Positions 58,589 to 64,000 of a DNA stretch of 64,000 nt are shown piece by piece (within the stretch, counting starts at the first letter, position 1; the number at the start of each line of letters is the position of its first letter). This DNA comes from Scalesia atractyloides. Taxonomy: Eukaryota; Streptophyta; Magnoliopsida; Asterales; Asteraceae. The notes below the pieces were generated by a model, which saw nothing but the letters and a program-made list of their open reading frames with translations, searched no databases and was not told the DNA's origin. The position numbers and the translations under genes were made by a program. Where the stretch lies: positions 9,247,663-9,311,662 of the forward strand of contig CAMTDV010000009.1 in the NCBI GenBank assembly GCA_947069175.1, written 5' to 3'.

Positions 58589-59642
58589 TGAAGAAACACT
58601 AGATCAACTAGACCGGAATCTAAGTAGATCTATGGAATGGGCTCTGCATAAAGGGTTAACCCCCCGTTTGGTTTCACGATGGATGGTGAATAATACAGTA
58701 CTTCTGCTGATCCTGCAAAACAGAACACCGTTAGCTCACCACAGGGAGAAGAGGGGTTCTCTCCGTGACCACCTCCGGTGTGAGAATAAGTACAGGTAGT
58801 CGGAAGTAAGTATTGTAAGTGAGAGAGTAGTTGAGAGTGAATACCTTTCCTTGAACTAGAGTGAATACCTTTCCTTGAACTACAGGAGAGATTGTTAACT
58901 TTAACGGAATCTTTTGCTATTCCATTAATGTTTGTTGGCAATCTGTTAGTGCACACGGATCGTAAGCTCATCAGCGGTTAGGGAGGTGCCACGTGTCAAC
59001 ATGAGATCACTACATCTTATAAATGTGAGCATGCCATCACCGTGATCTTCCTCAGCCGTCCAGATGCTGCCATGTGGCAATTGGTTATAACCGAAGAGAT
59101 GCTTGCACGATTGGGTGTTAATGGCTTCTAGAAGGTTTCACAGCTGTTACCCATCTATTATTCGCCACGTGTACATTCTGTTACAACAGAAAAGATTCCC
59201 TTTGCTTCTGCACTAAGTCAAGGATTTGGCTAAGGGAAAGTTTCTCGGGATTTACTGTTTCCTTGCGCGAGAAGAGCAAGTTAATTAATCTGATCTTCCT
59301 TCTTCTCCTTGCTGCTTAGCGCAACGTTTGGTGGATACTTGCTTTGATATAAATATATGCGCAAGGTTTGTGCATGAAGCATTATCAAACGAGAATGTTC
59401 AATGTTAACTTTGAACCTTGTGCGAGCCCGCGCAAGGTAGTTAAATGAAGCATTATCAAACGAGAATGTTCAAGGTTAACTTTGAACCTTGCGCGGTTAA
59501 CTTTGAACCTTGCGCGAGACCGCGCAAGGTAGTTAAATGAAGCATTTATCCCAAGAGAATGTTTAGGGTTTTAACATTGAACCTTGCGCGAGCCCGCGCA
59601 AGGTAGTTACATGATCCTTTCCTCTTTTGGATATTTGGCGCA
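58589..59642 (-). repeat. 5' LTR of the Tat element (copy 2), interrupted
   Basis: Matches 18,175-19,217. Differences: a deletion with a small duplication near 58,850-58,885 removes TATAAATAAG. The GCGC-palindrome unit (TTAACTTTGAACCTTGCGCG...) is present in about three direct copies at 59,400-59,610, in place of the 80-bp inverted repeat of copy 1. Confidence 0.75.
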
Positions 59643-59828
59643 TGTAACATCCGTCGAAAAAACAGGTTTTCAAAACCCGCTTCGTTTATTAATCGAATAA
59701 TCAGTTTCAAATTTTTGTTGTTCATTTAATGCTTATTTTAATTTTAAACAATACATAACTAATAAACATTTTAGAATATGGAAATTAAAATTGTTAGAAA
59801 ATAAAAATAAAGCAATTAAAAATAAAAA

Positions 59829-59905
59829 GGGGCTGCTGGGTTTCGAACCCGGGTCAGCCGGGAGACTTAATCACCAAACAATTAACCACTCCGCCACTTG
59901 ATGTC
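59829..59905 (-). ncRNA. tRNA-like module D (antisense to the element)
   Basis: Minus strand: box A TGGCGGAGTGG (59,896-59,886) and box B GTTCGAAAC (59,848-59,840), 48 bases apart. The T-arm pairs at four of five positions. A T5 run (59,828-59,824) lies directly after the 3' end, as in a Pol III gene. The acceptor stem does not pair. Confidence 0.7.
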
Positions 59906-60726
59906 TTTGTGAAATATAGGAAACAAATAAAACATAAGCTCACCCGTGAATCTATCTGTTTGCGCTAAAACTGAAACCGTTCATCGGCTTTCAACATTCC
60001 AGACGATTGAGTGATAGTTATTACTGATAATAACCGATGAAAACATTACGACGCACGATCTCAATCAATTCAGCCTTTATTGAACTTGAATTCATATGAT
60101 TTTCGGGTTTAATAACCGAAATCATTTACTTCCTGATTTACACCGGCAATATCATCATAACACTCACAGAACCTCCAATTTCACTTTCGCTCTATTTTCT
60201 GTTCGTCGGAAACGCTTTCTGAACTCGCCGGACTTTCGCCGGAAAACCGTGTCTTTCATCAAAACGGTAAATTTCTCAATTCTTTCATCTTCTATCTGTT
60301 GTTAGACTTTTACTAACTCAAACCCGTCAATCAGAATCGGTCCCAGACGACGATATCGGATAATCTGCAGTCGCCGGAAAACTTCTGAAAATTTCTAAAT
60401 CACGCTGTGAATCGGTATGAGCATCTAAACTCTCTGATAACTCTTGTTTAGTCATTCAATTTCACAATTTGTTAATCAAAACTGTTAATTGGTCCGCTCA
60501 GACGGAGTTCATAAAACAGAGCCGACGACTTTGCCGGAGTTCTGAGAAAAGTCATCATTCCGGTACATTCATTCCGAAAACCTTTCCTATCCGTTACATT
60601 TTAATCACTTATATGTCTGTTAATTGAATTGAACAAGATCAGTCGAAAATCAGTTGTTTGGGTTATTGTAACGAAGAAGATGAAGTTAGGCTGTATATAA
60701 ATTTAATATAAATCGGATTATATCTC

Positions 60727-60800
60727 GGGTTAGACACACAGTCCAGCGGTGGACTGTGTGCATTTGAATCATAGAGATACCGGGTTCGAGTCCGTCCTTG
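60727..60800 (+). ncRNA. tRNA-like module A
   Basis: Box A-like CAGTCCAGCGG (60,739-60,749) and box B GTTCGAGTC (60,784-60,792), 45 bases apart. A perfect 10-bp hairpin CACACAGTCC/GGACTGTGTG (60,735-60,744 with 60,751-60,760) encloses box A. A T5 run follows at 60,826-60,830, giving a possible transcript of about 100 nt. Leader GGGTTAGACAC. Confidence 0.7.
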
Positions 60801-60895
60801 TTCCGATTCGCCACAATATTCAGACTTTTTATAAAACCCAAATACGGAAACTTCCAGTTAGTATATAAGAGAAATAAAAACAAGTGTTATAACCA

Positions 60896-60970
60896 GGTTA
60901 GACACACAGTCCAGCGGTGGACTGTGTGCAACGTTAAACAACAGGTCCCGGGTTCGAGACCTGTTATGCA
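60896..60970 (+). ncRNA. tRNA-like module B
   Basis: Box A-like CAGTCCAGCGG (60,907-60,917) and box B GTTCGAGAC (60,952-60,960), 45 bases apart. The 10-bp hairpin is at 60,903-60,912 with 60,919-60,928. Around box B, CAGGTC/GACCTG can pair. A T5 run follows at 60,996-61,000. Leader GGTTAGACAC. Confidence 0.7.
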
Positions 60971-61065
60971 CACCGGTTCGATGTAATTAAAATCCTTTTT
61001 AAAAATAAATGAAATTTGAATAAATTAAATAGTATATAAATATAATTAAAAACAGAAATATTTCG

Positions 61066-61140
61066 GGTTAGATACGTAGCTCAGTTGGTAGAGCTGCGTG
61101 CACGCGTACGGGAGGTCACAAGTTCGAACCTCACTCAGTG
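61066..61140 (+). ncRNA. tRNA-like module C
   Basis: Box A TAGCTCAGTTG (61,077-61,087) and box B GTTCGAACC (61,122-61,130), 45 bases apart. The extended hairpin TACGTAGCTC/GAGCTGCGTG (61,073-61,082 with 61,091-61,100) has two G-U pairs that exist only on the plus-strand RNA. A T7 run follows at 61,213-61,219. Leader GGGTTAGATAC. This module looks most like an ordinary tRNA D-arm. Confidence 0.72.
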
Positions 61141-62305
61141 TAAACAATATACACGACCGAACCGGTCAACAAGTCAAAGTCAATAGTCAACGGTCAACCC
61201 AAAAAGTCATCATTTTTTTATATTTTTATTTATTTATTTAATTTAAAAATCAATTAAAAATACTTAAAAATAATGTTTTAAAATTAGAAAATAGCCTTAA
61301 ACTCACAAAAATATATCCAAAATCCTATTAAAAATTGTCAATAAAATCCACTTATTTACCGTACCTTTTCGTTATTATTTAGGTTAGTTATTCCTCGTCG
61401 ATCAATCCTCTAAACTCGTGCGCATTCAGCATCATCAAACGAACGCACCCAATGTGAGTGAATCTCTACAAATTCCCCGTTTTAATCACGTTTTTGGAGT
61501 GTATCATGTGTCTGATTATTTATTACATTTAAACACTTGTGCATCCATCATATCCATGATCAAATGTGTATTCAATATGTATCAACTGTTTGTGTGGTTA
61601 ATGTTTAGATTAAATTTATCATTTTCAGTACATACATTATCATAGGCCGCCGCTCCCCATTACCTATGAGCGTGAGCCGTTCCCCATTACCTATGAGCGT
61701 GAACGAGGCGTTGCCAACATACGATCGGCTCCGTTTGATTGAGCCTTGATCGCACATACATTTCATCATAGGTCGTCTGTTCCCCATTACCTATGAGCGG
61801 AACCGTTCCCCATTACCTATGAGCGTGAACGTGACGTTGCCAACATTTACATTATCATTCATGTCATATATTCATGCAAGGTGGTTTGTTATTGTATGTT
61901 ATTGTTTGTTATGGTTATTGTTATTGTATGTTTATTTACGTTTGCTCACATATGATTATTGCACAATTTTCCATAATAAATATAACAAGAAATTAATAAT
62001 AAATGTTTTCTAACAAGGTTCACTCGCCAACTTTTGTTGACCCAGAAACCCCCATTTTTACACATGATACAGGTGATTCAGTTGCAGCAAGAAACATATA
62101 GGATGGCTTAGAAGAATAAATCGGTTTAGACTTTGGATTGTTTATTTAGTTACTTTTCTTTGTAATTGTATGAACTTGTTTGGAATATCGAGGATGAAAT
62201 TTTGAATTTAACAAATATGAAACATATTAGTAAACATCATGAGCTTTGGTGATAACCCAATTATGCCCCGACTCTTATTCCGCTGCGGGTCGGGGTGTGA
62301 CAGAT

Positions 62306-62318
62306 TGGTATCAGAGCC
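62306..62318 (+). promoter_or_regulatory. Primer-binding site, initiator tRNA-Met
   Basis: TGGTATCAGAGCC, three bases after the LTR end; a perfect match to the usual plant initiator tRNA-Met PBS. Confidence 0.95.
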
Positions 62319-63088
62319 ATGACTATAGGGATATAGGATAGGTTATTAGACCTTTAGAGCCTATACTATAGTTGATTAGAATTTTTAAATTGTTTGTGTG
62401 GATGCTTTATGTTTATTGTTACATTCAATGTTATGCAAGCATGTTCATAAGTACATATTATTATACAATGCCTATCATGAATCATATCGTCATAACATAT
62501 CATATCCATGAGAGCACACACCACACAATTTCCATGACTTTTGCAACGATTTTTGTATTTTCAAGTCACATCAAAGTGAGTTCTCATGACGGGCATGTAG
62601 TAACTGGAAGGGTACAAGTACCGGTAGTCGGAACGTCCTGTCTAGGCTTGGCATTCGTATAAATCCAAAATAAAGGACCAGTTTGCCTACCCGGGGACTA
62701 ACGATGAGAGTACGAAGGACCTATTAGGCCAAAGCATGCTATACTAAACGTCGTGTGAGCTAACCCCACTTTGAGTTGTCATTGTGTCTACACCTGGACA
62801 CCCTCCGACCATACATCTCGCAAACATATTTCATGGTTTTCATTCGGGTGATGCGATTGTTAAACCGCCAATACCAATGTGAATCCTACTAAGCCAATAG
62901 TCATGGGGGCCCACATGACTATACAGGTGAAGGTATGGGGGACATTGGAGGCCTAAACATGAGCAAACCCAAGACATCCTATGGATGTACTTGCATTATT
63001 GATGTTTATGTCATTTTATTTTTTTTAAGACACATGACACCTAACAAGACTCCTTAAACTCACAATCTTCTTATGTATATTCCTGTAG
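62319..63088 (+). other. Leader between PBS and gag
   Basis: Untranslated leader of 770 bases. The frame at 62,372-62,662 is probably chance. Some phrases (ATGTACTTGCATTATTGATG) precede a T-rich stretch just before gag. Confidence 0.6.
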
Positions 63089-64000
63089 ATGTCGGCTAGG
63101 CAACAACGTGGGGGTAGAAGGTCAGGAAGGTCAAGAGAACGCTTGGCCACCCAAATCGCAAAACAAATGGCCGCGGTGCTTCCTGACATCGTAGTTCAAG
63201 TCCAACAAGCTCTCGCCGCAAATCCCATCAATCCTCCCCATCAAGAAGACCAGAACGTCGACAACCCTCCCTCCAAAAAGTGCTCATACAAACATTTCAA
63301 GTCTTGCGATCCCCCGAAATTTGAAGGGACCGAAGGTGTCACTGCTCTCCTCCACTGGTTTGAGGAAATGGAAAACACTTTCCTCAACTGCGATTGTCCC
63401 GAGGATCGCAAGGTACGTTACGCAACCGGGAGACTATTTGGAGTAGCTCTTACCTGGTGGAATACTGAAAAGGGTAAGAGAGGAATCGAAGATGCAATGG
63501 CCTTAACGTGGGAGGAGTTAAGGGAAATCATGACGAGACGCTTCTGTCCAAGAAGCGAGATCAAAAAGTTAGAGGATGAATTTCATTCGTTGAAGCAAAA
63601 GGAGGGAGATCACACTTCCTACAACAAACGGTTTTTAGAGTTGAACCAAATGGTCCCTAACTTGTTCACCCCAGTATATCGCTTAGTCGAACACTATATT
63701 CGAGGCCTTCCCTCGAAAATTCAAGACTCAGTTATAAGCACTTCGCCTGCAACACTCGAAGCTGCTATGGAACTAGCTACCGAGCTTACCGAGAATCGTA
63801 TTTGTAACGGCAAATTTAAGGACGAGAAAAAGAAAGCCCCCACTGAGGGCCAAACTTCAAACCATTCCACCTCCTCCTCAAAGTTTGCTAATAAGAGGAA
63901 GCGAAACACCAGAAACTTTGCTGTCACACAAACAAATTTCCCTATCCCTACTGCACCCATCACTCAAGTTGCCCCCTCACCTGCACCATATAAAAAGCCA
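63089..64000 (+). CDS. gag: Gypsy gag polyprotein, 5' part, intact in window
   Basis: 304 codons open to the last base, with no stop or frameshift. The start MSARQQRGGRRSGRSRERLA is basic. Residues 68-125 have the Retrotrans_gag entry (KHFKSCDPPKFEG near 68-80, LLHWFEEMENTF, LTWWNTEKG at 121-129). CPRSEIKKLEDEF, FLELNQMVPNLFTP and EHYIRGLPSKIQ complete the core. From about residue 245 the chain becomes Lys/Ser/Pro-rich. The zinc knuckle and pol should follow outside the window. The related, broken gag at 40,265-41,414 shares the WW, CP and PESKR/VYRLVE-type blocks. The undamaged frame, unlike every other retroelement here, suggests a recent insertion. Confidence 0.9.
   Translation, partial: MSARQQRGGRRSGRSRERLATQIAKQMAAVLPDIVVQVQQALAANPINPPHQEDQNVDNPPSKKCSYKHFKSCDPPKFEGTEGVTALLHWFEEMENTFLNCDCPEDRKVRYATGRLFGVALTWWNTEKGKRGIEDAMALTWEELREIMTRRFCPRSEIKKLEDEFHSLKQKEGDHTSYNKRFLELNQMVPNLFTPVYRLVEHYIRGLPSKIQDSVISTSPATLEAAMELATELTENRICNGKFKDEKKKAPTEGQTSNHSTSSSKFANKRKRNTRNFAVTQTNFPIPTAPITQVAPSPAPYKKP

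Larger units (their letters stand above)
46236..59642. repeat. 11-kb direct block, copy 2
   Basis: Counterpart of 8,306-19,217, same orientation. Without the 2.5-kb solo LTR at 49,025 its length is nearly that of copy 1. It starts within the 5' UTR intron of the glycosylase gene and contains that gene's promoter but none of its coding exons. It ends where a gypsy element inserted after TTTGGCGCA (59,642). Confidence 0.9.
52088..59642 (-). mobile_element. Tat-lineage retrotransposon, 3'-truncated (copy 2)
   Basis: Same element and same truncation as 11,676-19,331. PBS at 58,575-58,587 and LTR from 58,589. The LTR is cut at 59,642 by the gypsy insertion, and its TATA box segment is deleted near 58,885. 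The coding breaks differ from those of copy 1. Confidence 0.88.
59643..62302 (+). repeat. 5' LTR, 2660 bp
   Basis: TGTAACATCCGTCG to GGTCGGGGTGTGACA. Holds one antisense and three sense tRNA-like modules. At 61,640-61,850 a phrase CGTTCCCCATTACCTATGAG occurs four times, in two pairs around a copy of a segment (CGGCTCCGTTTGATTGAGCC) that is single in the solo LTR, showing a local duplication. Confidence 0.9.
59643..64000 (+). mobile_element. Long-LTR gypsy element with tRNA-like modules, runs off the window
   Basis: The order is 5' LTR 59,643-62,302, PBS 62,306-62,318, leader, then an uninterrupted gag to the window end. Insertion is into the copy-2 Tat LTR. It is the full-length relative of the solo LTR at 49,025-51,530. 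Family: Ty3/gypsy, possibly Tekay/Del-like by LTR length, PBS and gag type; pol, which would decide, is outside the window. Confidence 0.9.

Overview
This is a transposon-rich stretch of a plant nuclear genome, about 35% GC by eye, with one recognisable host gene. The mix of LTR retrotransposon families (Tat-lineage Ty3/gypsy, long-LTR gypsy primed by initiator tRNA-Met, a Cassandra TRIM), MITEs and a spliced plant-type gene shows a flowering plant. I lean towards an asterid, possibly Asteraceae, from the style of the gag proteins and repeats, but this is inference.

Layout. 1-3.5 kb: anonymous DNA with a plastid-type tRNA-Trp relic, a SINE-like tRNA head and a small hAT MITE. 3.5-8.7 kb, minus strand: a five-exon gene for a DNA-3-methyladenine glycosylase I (TAG family) protein. 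All four expected zinc ligands are present, an apparent 1-base deletion lies near the C-terminus, and its introns are packed with MITEs and a 450-bp foldback. 8.3-19.3 kb: block copy 1, holding the gene's promoter and 5' UTR, a MITE, a Mutator-like element with 9-bp target duplications, and a 3'-truncated Tat-lineage retrotransposon (gag, protease, RT, two RNase H domains, integrase, plus an antisense extra ORF). 19.3-23.9 kb: a foldback repeat, a complete Cassandra TRIM with 5S-like LTRs, and a Tourist-like MITE. 24-30.6 kb: two 1.55-kb direct repeats around a CACTA-like element. 31-34 kb: AT microsatellites. 34-46.1 kb: a nest of long-LTR gypsy elements with a 3.3-kb solo LTR, a gag-only internal region and tandem arrays. 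46,136-46,235: a gap of exactly 100 N. 46.2-59.6 kb: block copy 2, nearly identical to copy 1 and starting directly after the gap. It carries two extra insertions: a 2.5-kb solo LTR and, at its right end, a gypsy element of the same family that runs off the window.

Most notable. (1) The 2.5-2.7-kb LTRs at 49,025-51,530 and 59,643-62,302 each carry four tRNA-like Pol III promoter modules (box A, box B, T-run). Three are sense, spaced about 168 bp apart, with 10-bp extended D-arm hairpins that differ by compensatory or G-U changes; one is antisense. (2) The 11-kb duplication abuts the assembly gap, which suggests an unpurged alternative haplotype rather than a true duplication. The window holds no CRISPR array, operon or other prokaryotic feature.
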